The position numbers were made by a program, and so were the translations under genes. The notes under the pieces are model-generated. The model was not told the origin of the DNA. It worked only from the letters and a program-made list of their open reading frames with translations, and did not search any database. A DNA stretch of 62,393 nucleotides from Achromobacter deleyi (GTDB lineage Bacteria > Pseudomonadota > Gammaproteobacteria > Burkholderiales > Burkholderiaceae_B), in the NCBI RefSeq assembly GCF_902859705.1, contig NZ_CADIJO010000030.1:1-62393 (forward strand), written 5' to 3'. Position 1 is the first letter of the stretch; every line of letters starts with the position of its first letter. This document shows positions 46,898 to 56,566 of the stretch, piece by piece.

Positions 46898-48922
46898 TCA
46901 ACGGCGGCCGTCGATGTAGGGTCGCGACTGCAGGATCACGATCTTGTCGCCCACCACGGCCCATTCGATGTCCTGGTCCACGCCGCCCAGCCGCTGCTTG
47001 ATCTGCCTGCCTACGGCGGCCAGCCGCGCCACCAGCGCGTCGTTCAGCACCTGGCGGTTGTCCGTCAGCGCCACTTCGCGCACGCCGCCGGCGGCGTCCG
47101 CCACCAGTTGCGTGTCTTCGGCCGAGCGGGTCAGCACCTGCACCGCCTTGGACCAGCTGGAATACATCACCTGTTCGGCCTGGCGCTTGCCTTCGACCAC
47201 CTTGATGCCCAGGCCGCGCTTGGCCGAGATGTAGGTCACGTAGCGCCGGCTGGCGTCGAACGGGTCGCGCGTGATCATCACGCCGGAGCTGTCGGACGGC
47301 GCGGCCAACTGCACCAGCACGGCCATCACCACCGCGTCCTGGCCGATGCCCGCGGCGCGGCGCGCCTCGTAGGCCTCGAAGTTGTAGACCGAGGCCCACA
47401 CCGTCAGCACGGCCTGCACGAATGCATCGGCCTGCACCACGTTGGGCACGGTGGTGTACAGCCCGGCGCCGCTGAAGCCCGGCAGGTCTTCGGAATTGGA
47501 CGAGCTGCGCACGAACACGCCGCGGCCTTTCAATTGCTGTTGCCAGCGCGCCTGCCAGGCGGCGGCCAGCGCCGGGTCGGGGCGGGCGGCCTGAATGTCC
47601 TGGCGCAGCTTGGCCAGTTCCTGCCGGCGCACCGTGGCGTCGGCCTTGAAATCGTCGCGCTGTTCCAGCGCCGCCACCCGCTGGGCGATGCCCAGCTGCT
47701 TCATGAATGCCGCGTACTGCGAGAACGGAATGCAGAAGCCGTCCGGCACGCTGGCGGCCGGGGGCAGGGCGGATTTCAGCGCACCCAGGTTCGCGGCCTT
47801 GACGCCGCAGTGGCGGCTGTCGCGCACCGCCAGGGCGTCCAGCGGCTTTTCGGCCTGCACCGTCAGGTCGGGCTTGGGCAGCACGGCCTGCGGCTTGCGC
47901 GGCTGGCTGCCGGGGCCGGCCGTGGCGGGGCGTTCGGCGGGCTGCACCTGGTAGTCGTTGCCGGTGACGGTCAGCGTCACCCATTGCCCGTCGTACTGGC
48001 GCAAGGCCGTGGCCGCATCGCGCACATAGGCGTTGGGCACGCCCCAACCCTTGGCCAGCAGGTTGACGTGCGACAGCAGCGTGGACGGCCGCTGCGTGAT
48101 CAGCCCGGCCACGGGTGGCAACCAGATCGGCACCTCGTCCAGCACCACGATGTCGTCGCGCGCCAGGTCGGGGGTGTTGTCCACCGACGCGACGATGCGC
48201 AACCGGCCCTGGGCGCGGCCCGGGTTCAGCGGCAGGAAGGGCTGTTCGCGCAGCAGGGCTTCCTGCGTCACGAACGCCAGCCCCGTGGTCTTGGCGGCCT
48301 GTTCCTGCAAGGTGGAATTGCTTTTGAACTTCACCGGGGCATAGAAGCTTTTGCTGACCGCCTCGTCCGCCACTTTCAGCAGATCGGGCGTCAGGCGGTC
48401 GCCTTCCCAGAATTCATAGGTGTAGCCCGGCAGGTCGCGCTGCCAGCTGAGGGTGCCGAACAGCAGGCGCCGGTTCGGGTCTTTGTATTGCGCGGTCAGC
48501 GCGGCCTTGTCCTTGCCGGGCAAGAGGCTGCGTTCGCGCGCAAAGGTCTCATGCAGGCCGTAGCGCGGCGTGTCCAGGTAATAGATGCGGTTGCCGCGCT
48601 GGCGGTCGATCACGAACAGCAGGTGGGGAATCTCCAGCGGCGTGCCGGCGTTGTACACGCGGGCCAGTTGCTGGAATTCCGCCTGGCTTTGCACCTTGGC
48701 CAGAAACGCCGGCCCGCCGCGGCGAGCATCCTCGGCCTTGCGCGCCTCGATCTCATCGGGCCGCAAGGGCCGGGAATTCTCATACGGCGACGGCTTGCGG
48801 GCCGTCTGCGCCTGGGCCAGCGGGCCGGCGGCCAGCGCCATCAGGCAGGCACTGGCCAGCAGGGCCAGACGAAAACGGGGCAGGGCGAACGGCGTGACGG
48901 CAGGCGCGCGCAAGGAGGGCAT
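46898..48922 (-). CDS. Exported PEP/pyruvate-binding (dikinase-like) protein
   Basis: A 674-residue protein with a signal peptide (hydrophobic LALLASACLMALAAG, cleavage near AQA at residue 38). A unique N-terminal region (about 60-250) is followed by a swivelling phosphohistidine domain with His285 in TLLSHVNLLAKGWGVPNAYV, then an ATP-grasp/PPDK N-terminal domain with VRSSSNSEDLPGFSGAGLY and VILQSRPY. The order His domain then ATP-grasp, and the VDEVPIWLPPVAG-like lead-in, resemble glucan water dikinases more than PEP synthase. An ATP-grasp kinase outside the cytosol is unexpected. Three in-frame starts exist (49021, 48952, 48922); I use the last because it gives a normal signal peptide. Confidence 0.7.
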   Translation of the reverse strand: MPSLRAPAVTPFALPRFRLALLASACLMALAAGPLAQAQTARKPSPYENSRPLRPDEIEARKAEDARRGGPAFLAKVQSQAEFQQLARVYNAGTPLEIPHLLFVIDRQRGNRIYYLDTPRYGLHETFARERSLLPGKDKAALTAQYKDPNRRLLFGTLSWQRDLPGYTYEFWEGDRLTPDLLKVADEAVSKSFYAPVKFKSNSTLQEQAAKTTGLAFVTQEALLREQPFLPLNPGRAQGRLRIVASVDNTPDLARDDIVVLDEVPIWLPPVAGLITQRPSTLLSHVNLLAKGWGVPNAYVRDAATALRQYDGQWVTLTVTGNDYQVQPAERPATAGPGSQPRKPQAVLPKPDLTVQAEKPLDALAVRDSRHCGVKAANLGALKSALPPAASVPDGFCIPFSQYAAFMKQLGIAQRVAALEQRDDFKADATVRRQELAKLRQDIQAARPDPALAAAWQARWQQQLKGRGVFVRSSSNSEDLPGFSGAGLYTTVPNVVQADAFVQAVLTVWASVYNFEAYEARRAAGIGQDAVVMAVLVQLAAPSDSSGVMITRDPFDASRRYVTYISAKRGLGIKVVEGKRQAEQVMYSSWSKAVQVLTRSAEDTQLVADAAGGVREVALTDNRQVLNDALVARLAAVGRQIKQRLGGVDQDIEWAVVGDKIVILQSRPYIDGRR

Positions 48923-49055
48923 AAGGCGGGAGTGGAGCCGGAAAGCGAACATGATAGCGAACCTGGCGGGGCTTGCGGCGAGCGTCGGGCAGGCGTGCTT
49001 TTCCTCGGTCATCTCGGTCATTTGTTAACCCGGCTTAGGCATTCATTGACCAAAG

Positions 49056-49090
49056 AAAAACGGCTCCGGAAAGAATCCGGAGCCGTTTTT
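49056..49090. terminator. Terminator after argH
   Basis: AAAAACGGCTCCGG, seven-base loop, CCGGAGCCGTTTTT: perfect 14-base stem with A/T-runs, 22 bases after the argH stop on the minus strand. Confidence 0.93.
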
Positions 49091-49112
49091 GCGTGCAGAG
49101 CCGATTGGCGTG

Positions 49113-50531
49113 TCAGGCTGCCGTTTCTTGCAACACGCGGCGGGCTTCTTCGGCGACGCGGTCGGGGGCGGTGCCGCCGACGTGCTTGCGGGCCGCGACG
49201 GAGCCTTCCAGGGTCAGGACCTGGTGGACGTCGTCGCCGATCTGGGCGTGGTAGGCCTTGAGTTCGGCCAGCGACAGGTCGGCCAGGTCGCAGCCGCGTT
49301 GTTCGCAGTCGCGCACGGCGTGGGCCACGACTTCGTGGGCGTCGCGGAAGGGCACGCCGCGCTTGACCAGGTAGTCGGCCAGGTCGGTGGCAGTGGCGAA
49401 GCCTTGCAGGGCAGCGGCGCGCATGTTGTCGGCCTTGACCTTGATGCCGGCGGCCATGTCCGCGAAGATGGTCAGCGTGTCGCGCACGGTGTCGACCGTG
49501 TCGAACAGGCCTTCCTTGTCTTCCTGGTTGTCCTTGTTGTAGGCCAGCGGCTGGCCTTTCATCAGGGTCAAGAGGGCGACCAGATTGCCGTTGACGCGGC
49601 CGGTCTTGCCGCGGGCCAGTTCGGGCACGTCGGGGTTTTTCTTTTGCGGCATGATCGAGCTGCCGGTGCAGAAGCGGTCGGCCAGATCGATGAAGCCCAC
49701 GCGCGGGCTCATCCAGAGCACCAGCTCTTCGGACAGGCGCGAGACGTGCGTCATGATCAGTGCGCCAGCGGCGCAGAATTCGATGGCGAAGTCGCGGTCG
49801 GAGACGGCGTCGAGCGAGTTGCGGCAGACGCCGTCAAAGCCCAGGGTCTTTGCGACGCGTTCGCGGTCGATCGGGAACGACGTGCCGGCCAGGGCGGCGG
49901 CGCCCAGCGGCAGGCGGTTGACGCGGCGGCGGCAGTCGGCCAGGCGTTCGGCGTCGCGGCCGAACATTTCGGCGTAGGCCAGCAGGTGGTGGCCGAACGT
50001 GACGGGCTGGGCCACTTGCAGGTGGGTGAAGCCGGGCATGATGGTGCTGGCGTTGTCCAGCGCGACCGAGGCCAGCGCGTGGCGCAACTGGCGCAGCAGG
50101 TCGATCAGGGTGTCGATTTCGCCGCGCAGCCACAGGCGGATGTCGGTGGCGACCTGGTCGTTGCGCGAACGGCCGGTGTGCAGGCGCTTGCCCGCGTCGC
50201 CGACCAGCTCGACCAGACGCTTTTCGATGTTGAGGTGGACGTCTTCCAGGTCGAGCAGCCACTGGAAGCTGCCGGCGTCGATTTCGGACAGGATCTGGGT
50301 CATGCCGCGCTGGATGTCAGCCAGATCCTGGGCGCCGATGATGCCCTGGGCGGCCAGCATGTCTGCGTGCGCGAGCGAACCTTGAATGTCGACGCGCGCC
50401 AGGCGCTTGTCGAAATCCACGGACGCCGTATAGCGTTTGACGAGTTCGGAAACCGGTTCCGAGAACCGGGCGGACCAGGCCTGCGCCTTGTTGGCGAACT
50501 GGTTTTGATCGGGGGAGGGAGTGTTTGCCAT
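49113..50531 (-). CDS. argH: Argininosuccinate lyase
   Basis: A 472-residue enzyme of the fumarase/aspartase superfamily. The superfamily signature [16 protein letters not shown] (near residues 283-298) carries the catalytic serine; [17 protein letters not shown] and the TGMxH-type [15 protein letters not shown] complete the active site. It splits argininosuccinate into arginine and fumarate, the last step of arginine synthesis. ATG 50531 is chosen from the conserved N-terminus; no ribosome binding site precedes it. Stand-alone gene, followed by a strong terminator. Confidence 0.95.
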   Translation of the reverse strand: MANTPSPDQNQFANKAQAWSARFSEPVSELVKRYTASVDFDKRLARVDIQGSLAHADMLAAQGIIGAQDLADIQRGMTQILSEIDAGSFQWLLDLEDVHLNIEKRLVELVGDAGKRLHTGRSRNDQVATDIRLWLRGEIDTLIDLLRQLRHALASVALDNASTIMPGFTHLQVAQPVTFGHHLLAYAEMFGRDAERLADCRRRVNRLPLGAAALAGTSFPIDRERVAKTLGFDGVCRNSLDAVSDRDFAIEFCAAGALIMTHVSRLSEELVLWMSPRVGFIDLADRFCTGSSIMPQKKNPDVPELARGKTGRVNGNLVALLTLMKGQPLAYNKDNQEDKEGLFDTVDTVRDTLTIFADMAAGIKVKADNMRAAALQGFATATDLADYLVKRGVPFRDAHEVVAHAVRDCEQRGCDLADLSLAELKAYHAQIGDDVHQVLTLEGSVAARKHVGGTAPDRVAEEARRVLQETAA

Positions 50532-50541
50532 GATGGCCCGA

Positions 50542-50547
50542 ATTATA
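50542..50547 (-). promoter_or_regulatory. TATAAT -10 element immediately upstream of argH
   Basis: A consensus TATAAT lies only 10 bases before the argH ATG. Transcription from it would start at or within a few bases of the start codon, giving a nearly leaderless mRNA. The -35 is weak. Confidence 0.4.
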
Positions 50548-50791
50548 GGGCCTGCCATGGGGGGCTGACGAATCCGGACTTACCGGGTCCGTAGTGACCG
50601 TAGGGCACGGGGGCGCCGCAGCCCGGCGTCCTGGTAGCGCCTGGAAACTTTGCCCCGCCGTGACTTGTCGGATAATTCAGGGTCGCATCCGCGGGCCGCC
50701 GGGGCGTATCCTGGCGGCAGCGATTTGGCCGGTTCGCACCGCGCCGCCTTGTCCGAATCCCTTGTCCGAATCATTAGAGAGCACTCGAGCT

Positions 50792-52120
50792 ATGCCCATG
50801 GAATGGGAAGAACTGGCCACCGAACTTGATACCTACATGCCGCACCAGCCCTGGGCCCAGACGCTGGTCGGCATCGGCGTGCTGATCCTGACGGCGTTGT
50901 TCGTCCAGTGGGTGGTCGCGCGGGTGGTGCTGTTGCTGGCCCACCGGCTGCTGGTGGTGAGCGGCCACGAAGACTGGGACAAGGCGCTGCAGCGCCGCCG
51001 CGCCTACCAGAACCTGTGGTACGCCGTGCCCTTCGCGGTGGTGTCGATCGGCATCGAGCTGGTGCCGCACGTGGAAAAGGCGGCCGCGCTGGTGGGCCGG
51101 CTGGCGCATGCCGGGGCCTGGATCTGCGTGTTCGTGGCGTTTTCAGGGGTGCTGAGCGCCTGGCAGGACACCTATTCAGCCACCACGCGCGCGCAGACCC
51201 GCTCCATCAAGGGCTACATCCAGATCAGCAAGCTGATCCTGATGGCCGTATGCACCGTTTTGGTGCTTTCGATCTTGATCGACCGGTCGCCGCTGTGGAT
51301 GATTTCGGGCCTGGGCGCGTTGTCGGCGGTGCTGCTGCTGGTGTTCAAGGACACGCTGCTGTCGCTGGTGGCCAGCACCCAGTTGACCAGCAACGACATG
51401 CTGCGCATCGGCGACTGGATCGAGATGCCGCAGTCCAACGCCGACGGCTTCGTCAAGGATATCGCCCTGCACACGGTCAAGGTGCAGAACTGGGACAACA
51501 CCGTCACCACGGTGCCGACCTACAAGCTGTTTTCCGAAAGCTATCGAAATTACCGCCACATGTTCGAGTCGGGCGGCCGGCGCATCAAGCGCACGCTGCG
51601 CATCGACGCCAGCAGCGTGCGCTTTCTGACCGACGAAGAAGCCCAGCGGCTGATGCGCTTTCGCCTGCTGCACGACTACCTGCGGGTCAAGACGCACGAC
51701 ATCGCCCAGGCCAACCAGACCATGGGCGAACTGGCCAGCGTGCCGGCCAACCGCCGCCGCCTGACCAATATCGGCACGTTTCGCGCTTATGGCCTGGCGT
51801 TCCTGAAGCAGAACACCGAAGTGCGCCAGGACATGGCCATGATGGTGCGCATGATGGAACCCACCGCCGACGGCATCCCGGTCGAGGTCTATTGCTTCAC
51901 GGCGGTCACGGCCTGGGTCGAGTACGAGCGCATCCAGGGCGACATTTTCGACCACCTCCTGGCGATCCTGCCGGAGCTGGGCCTGCGCCTGTACCAGCAG
52001 CCGTCCGGGGCCGACATCGGCGCCATGGGCAGCTACCTGCGCGACGGCGCCATCCAGGCCGCGCTGGCGGCGGAAGGGGGGCGCCAGGGGCCCGACCGTC
52101 TGGCGCCACCGGCCGCCTAG
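50792..52120 (+). CDS. Mechanosensitive ion channel, MscS family (YbdG-like)
   Basis: A 442-residue channel with about five transmembrane segments (around residues 23-45, 70-90, 100-118, 145-165 and 170-185), the pore-lining and beta-domain region LRIGDWIEMPQSNADGFVKDI, VQNWDNTVTTVPTYKLFSES, and a long C-terminal cytosolic domain. Length and domain order fit the E. coli YbdG type, which opens under membrane tension in osmotic downshock. The frame is open upstream; ATG 50792 is the first start matching the family. Divergent from argH. Confidence 0.88.
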   Translation: MPMEWEELATELDTYMPHQPWAQTLVGIGVLILTALFVQWVVARVVLLLAHRLLVVSGHEDWDKALQRRRAYQNLWYAVPFAVVSIGIELVPHVEKAAALVGRLAHAGAWICVFVAFSGVLSAWQDTYSATTRAQTRSIKGYIQISKLILMAVCTVLVLSILIDRSPLWMISGLGALSAVLLLVFKDTLLSLVASTQLTSNDMLRIGDWIEMPQSNADGFVKDIALHTVKVQNWDNTVTTVPTYKLFSESYRNYRHMFESGGRRIKRTLRIDASSVRFLTDEEAQRLMRFRLLHDYLRVKTHDIAQANQTMGELASVPANRRRLTNIGTFRAYGLAFLKQNTEVRQDMAMMVRMMEPTADGIPVEVYCFTAVTAWVEYERIQGDIFDHLLAILPELGLRLYQQPSGADIGAMGSYLRDGAIQAALAAEGGRQGPDRLAPPAA

Positions 52121-52262
52121 GCGGCCTGCGGGTGGCTGGCGCGTGGGGGGCGACCCGCCGGCACGCGCTTGCCGCACCCTGCCGCTCATAGGGGAATGCC
52201 CCGGTTCGCCGGATGACGCCGTGAGATAATCGGCGCTTGGATTCCTAGGCGATAGAAACCCG

Positions 52263-54329
52263 ATGTCGAACCCGTTCTTCAACCTGTATTCCCACGGTTT
52301 CGCCCGCGTGGCGGTGGGCGTGCCCGAGTGCCGGGTCGCAGACCCGGCCTTCAATGCCGCGCAGACCATTGCGCTGGCGCAGCAGGCCGCCCAGGGCGGC
52401 GCCGTGCTGGCCGCGTTCCCCGAGCTGGGCCTGTCGGCCTACACCTGCGACGACCTGTTCCACCAGAAGGCCCTGCTAGACGCCTGCGAGGCGGCGCTGG
52501 ACCAGGTGGTGCAGGCCACGGCCGAACTGGATATCGCCCTGATCGTCGGGGCGCCGCTGCGGGTGGCACACCAGCTGTTCAATTGCGCCGTGGTGGTGGC
52601 CGGCGGCCGCATCCTGGGCGTGGTGCCCAAGACCTATCTGCCGAACTACGGCGAATTCTACGAAGCGCGCCAGTTCAGCGCGGCCGATTGCGCCGCGCAG
52701 GCTGAAATCTCCCTGCTGGGCCAGACGGTGCCGTTCGGCGCCGAACTGCTGTTCCAGATGGAAAAGCTGCCGCTGTTCCAGTTCCACGTCGAGATCTGCG
52801 AAGACGTGTGGGTGCCGATCCCGCCGTCGTCGTTCGCGGCGCTGGCGGGTGCGACGGTGCTGGTGAACCTGTCGGCCTCGAACATCGTGGTGGGCAAGTC
52901 CGAATATCGCCACCAACTGGTGGCGCAGCAGTCGGCGCGTTGCCTGTCGGCCTATATGTACACGTCGGCCGGGCGCGGCGAATCGTCGACCGACCTGGCC
53001 TGGGACGGCCAGGCGTTGATCTACGAAAACGGCGAACTGCTGGGCGAGTCCGACCGTTTCCTGGCCGAATCGCATCTGCTGTTCTCGGACGTCGACCTGG
53101 AACGCCTGTCGCGCGAGCGCATGCGCCAGACGACGTTCGGCCAGTCGGTGCGGCGCCACCAGGACGAAGTGCGCAAGTTCCGCAGCGTGCTCGTGCCGGT
53201 GAATCCGCCGCTCGAAGATGCCGAGCTGCCGCTCGAGCGCCGCGTGGCGCGCTTTCCCTATGTGCCGGCCGATGCGCAGCGCCGCGACGCGCGCTGCAAA
53301 GAGGTCTACAGCATCCAGGTGCAGGCGCTGGCGCAGCGTCTGTCGGCCAGCGGCATGTCCAAGGTGGTGATCGGCATTTCGGGCGGACTGGATTCGACCC
53401 ACGCGCTGCTGGTGTGCGCGCAGGCGATGGATACGCTGGGGCTGCCGCGCTCGAATATCCTGGCGATCACGATGCCGGGTTTCGCGACCAGCACGCGCAC
53501 GCTGCAGCAGGCGCGCCAGCTGATGGCGGTGGTGGGTTGCACGGCGTCCGAGATCGATATCCGCCCCAGTTGCCTGCAAATGCTGAAAGACCTGGGGCAT
53601 CCTTATGCCGACGGCCAGCCGGTGTACGACATCACGTTTGAGAATGTGCAGGCGGGCGAGCGCACCAACCACTTGTTCCGTATCGCCAATTTCAAGAACG
53701 CGATCGTGATCGGCACGGGCGACCTGAGCGAACTGGCGCTGGGCTGGTGCACGTATGGGGTGGGTGACCATATGTCGCACTACAGCGTGAACGCCAGCGT
53801 GCCCAAGACGCTGATCACGCACCTGGTGCGCTGGGTGGCCGAGTCGGGCCGCCTGGGGCCGGAAGGCGCGGCGGTGCTGCTGGACGTGCTGGGCACGGAT
53901 GTGAGCCCCGAGCTGGTGCCGGGCGGGTCCGACGGCAAGCCGGGGCAAAAGAGCGAGGACACGATCGGGCCGTACGAGCTGCAGGATTTCAATCTGTACT
54001 ACACGCTGCGCTACGGTTTCTCGCCGACGAAGGTGGCTTTCCTGGCCCTGGCGGCCTGGCGCGACCGGGATGCGGGGGCCTGGCCGGACGGCGGCCATGT
54101 GGCGCGCAACCAGTACGACCTGGCGGCGATCAAGCGCAACCTGAAGATTTTCCTGGATCGGTTCTTCCGGCTGAGCCAGTTCAAGCGGACGTGCGTGCCG
54201 AATGCGCCGAAGGTGGGTTCGGGCGGGTCGCTGTCGCCGCGTGGCGATTGGCGGGCGCCGAGCGATTCGGAATCGGTGGTGTGGATGCGGGACGCGGACC
54301 GGATTCCGGACGAGGCGCCGGGCAGCTAG
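52263..54329 (+). CDS. nadE: Glutamine-hydrolysing NAD+ synthetase
   Basis: A 688-residue two-domain enzyme. The N-terminal nitrilase-type glutaminase has the Glu54-Lys123-Cys179 triad ([29 protein letters not shown]); the C-terminal synthetase has the PP-loop [13 protein letters not shown]. It makes NAD+ from deamido-NAD+ using ammonia channelled from glutamine. It resembles the Mycobacterium-type long enzyme rather than the short E. coli form. PII gene follows 144 bases on, an arrangement that links NAD and nitrogen status. Confidence 0.95.
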   Translation: MSNPFFNLYSHGFARVAVGVPECRVADPAFNAAQTIALAQQAAQGGAVLAAFPELGLSAYTCDDLFHQKALLDACEAALDQVVQATAELDIALIVGAPLRVAHQLFNCAVVVAGGRILGVVPKTYLPNYGEFYEARQFSAADCAAQAEISLLGQTVPFGAELLFQMEKLPLFQFHVEICEDVWVPIPPSSFAALAGATVLVNLSASNIVVGKSEYRHQLVAQQSARCLSAYMYTSAGRGESSTDLAWDGQALIYENGELLGESDRFLAESHLLFSDVDLERLSRERMRQTTFGQSVRRHQDEVRKFRSVLVPVNPPLEDAELPLERRVARFPYVPADAQRRDARCKEVYSIQVQALAQRLSASGMSKVVIGISGGLDSTHALLVCAQAMDTLGLPRSNILAITMPGFATSTRTLQQARQLMAVVGCTASEIDIRPSCLQMLKDLGHPYADGQPVYDITFENVQAGERTNHLFRIANFKNAIVIGTGDLSELALGWCTYGVGDHMSHYSVNASVPKTLITHLVRWVAESGRLGPEGAAVLLDVLGTDVSPELVPGGSDGKPGQKSEDTIGPYELQDFNLYYTLRYGFSPTKVAFLALAAWRDRDAGAWPDGGHVARNQYDLAAIKRNLKIFLDRFFRLSQFKRTCVPNAPKVGSGGSLSPRGDWRAPSDSESVVWMRDADRIPDEAPGS

Positions 54330-54812
<483 letters not shown>

Positions 54813-54858
54813 TGGTTGTTGGATAGGGCTTTTTTGTAGGTTGTTGTCTTCGTAGGTC

Positions 54859-55022
54859 GCCCGGCACGGGCCGCGCATCGCGTGTGCGCGCCAACGATTG
54901 CGGTCCGGAGCCTTCGCTCCGGACTTCCCCCTCGTCATCTTCGTACGGGCCTTCGGCCCTCCCTTCAGATTCCCTCGGGCGCATCGACGGCGCGCACACG
55001 CGATGCGCGGCCCGCGCCGGGC
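54859..55022. repeat. Large inverted-repeat element with nested hairpins
   Basis: In the 374-base gap between glnB and gspF, two 34-base arms (54859-54892 and 54989-55022) are complementary at 33 positions. The outer CGTAG flanks extend the symmetry after a three-base slip. Between the arms are two smaller hairpins: GTCCGGAG/CTCCGGAC (54903-54924) and GGGCC-TTC-GGCCC (54948-54959). The whole unit of about 165 bases could form a cruciform. It looks like a non-coding MITE or REP/BIME-type element. The rest of the gap (54813-54858 and 55023-55186) holds a T-run after glnB and otherwise nothing I can recognise. Confidence 0.7.
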
Positions 55023-55186
55023 TACGGGTTGCCAGAAATGGTTCGCCGCTAGACCTGTGAGGGGGGCGAGGTTTGCGTCGCCCGCCGAAAACGGCCGCGC
55101 GGGCGGCCGTCCCCGGCTTACGCGTTGTGGGGCGTCGTGGCGGTGGTCGCTGCGCGCTGGCGTTGAGCGGGTTTTGGTTTTTGCAT

Positions 55187-56392
55187 TCAGCGGATCAGCT
55201 GATTCATTTCCAGAATCGGCATCATCACCGCCAGCACGATCAACAGTACGAATCCCCCCATCAGCAGGATCAGCGCGGGCTCCAGCAGCGCCGTCATGGC
55301 CATGGCTCGGCGTTCCAGGTCGCGGGAGAGGTTTTGGGCGCCTCGGTCCAGCAGTTCGGGGAGCTGGCCGGTCTTTTCGCCGCTGGCGATCAGGTGTACG
55401 AGCAGGGAGGGGAAGACTTTTTGGGCGGCTAGCGAGCTGGACAGGGCGGCGCCTTCGCGGACGCGGGCGGAGGCTTCGTCTACCGCGGTGCGCAGCACGT
55501 CATTGCCGAGGGTGCGGCGGGCGGCTTCGAGGGCGGTGAGCAGGGCGACGCCGCTGCCGCACAGGATGGCGAGGGTCGAGGCGAAGCGGGCGGCGTTGAC
55601 GCCCAGGACGAAGCGGCCGGCCAGGGGCAGGCGCAGGACGCGGGCGTGCCAGGCGTGGCGGGCGGCGGGCACGCGCAGGGAGTAGCGCCACAGGATGATG
55701 GCCAGGGCGATGGCGGCGCCGGTGGCCAGGCCCCAGTCGCGCACGTAGTCGGACAGCGACAGCATGATGCGGGTGAGCAGCGGCAGCTGCTGTTTGGCGT
55801 GGCTGAAGGCGGAGACGACCTGGGGCACGACGTAGCCGAGCAGGAAGATGACGATGATGACCGAGACGCAGCCGACGACGGCGGGGTAGATGAACGCGGT
55901 CATGACCTTGCTGCGCAGGGTGTTGCGTTCTTCGATGTAGTCGGCAAGTTTTTCCATGACCTGGGCGAGATCGCCGGATTCTTCGCCAGCGCCGATGAGG
56001 GCGCGGTAGATCTCGGGGAAGTCGCGGGGGCGCGAGGCGAGCGCGGTGGACAGGCGGTGGCCGGCGCGCACGTCGTCGCGCACGCCTTCGAGCGTGGCGG
56101 CGATGTGTTTCTTTTCGGCTTGTTCCAGGGTGGCGGACAGCGCGGCGTCCAGCGGCAGGCGGGCGGCGAGCAGGCTGGCGAGCTGGCGGGTGAGCCAGGC
56201 CAGGTCGGCATCGGACAGGCGCGTGCGCAAGGCCGCGCCCAGCCCTTCGGCGCGCGCGGCGGGGGACGTGGACAGGGGCAAGAGGCCGCGGCCGCGCAGT
56301 TGATTGCGGGCGCCGCGTTCACTGTCGGCATCGATCGTGCCGTGCACGATTTTTCCGAGCGCGTCAGTCGCTTCGTAACGAAAGGATGGCAT
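55187..56392 (-). CDS. gspF: Type II secretion inner-membrane protein GspF
   Basis: A 401-residue platform protein with the two repeated T2SSF domains (residues about 65-190 and 265-390): LTRQLASLLAARLPLDAAL, IGAGEESGDLAQVMEKLADY, and in the second copy ARFASTLAILCGSGVALLTAL and IASGEKTGQLPELLDRGA. Three transmembrane segments lie at about 165-185, 215-235 and 370-395. It anchors the assembly ATPase GspE. Transcribed divergently from gspD, 174 bases away, rather than in the usual D-E-F row. Confidence 0.93.
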   Translation of the reverse strand: MPSFRYEATDALGKIVHGTIDADSERGARNQLRGRGLLPLSTSPAARAEGLGAALRTRLSDADLAWLTRQLASLLAARLPLDAALSATLEQAEKKHIAATLEGVRDDVRAGHRLSTALASRPRDFPEIYRALIGAGEESGDLAQVMEKLADYIEERNTLRSKVMTAFIYPAVVGCVSVIIVIFLLGYVVPQVVSAFSHAKQQLPLLTRIMLSLSDYVRDWGLATGAAIALAIILWRYSLRVPAARHAWHARVLRLPLAGRFVLGVNAARFASTLAILCGSGVALLTALEAARRTLGNDVLRTAVDEASARVREGAALSSSLAAQKVFPSLLVHLIASGEKTGQLPELLDRGAQNLSRDLERRAMAMTALLEPALILLMGGFVLLIVLAVMMPILEMNQLIR

Positions 56393-56566
56393 GGTGGGAG
56401 GGTGATCCGGGTGCCTGCCCGCAGGCGCGAGAGGCCCGTGAATAAAGGCTTTCCAGGCCGTCACCTTGCCTTTGGATTATGACCGTAGTGTTGCAGTGTC
56501 ACCCCGTATACTCCGACGCGCTTTCACCTTTTTTTACACGACTTCACGTCTCAGGCACATCCCGTC

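Noticed and set aside
54898..55539. Open frame running through the inverted-repeat element into gspF on the opposite strand
   Set aside because: It is Arg-rich, has no ribosome binding site or recognisable domain, and is an antisense shadow of gspF plus palindromic DNA.
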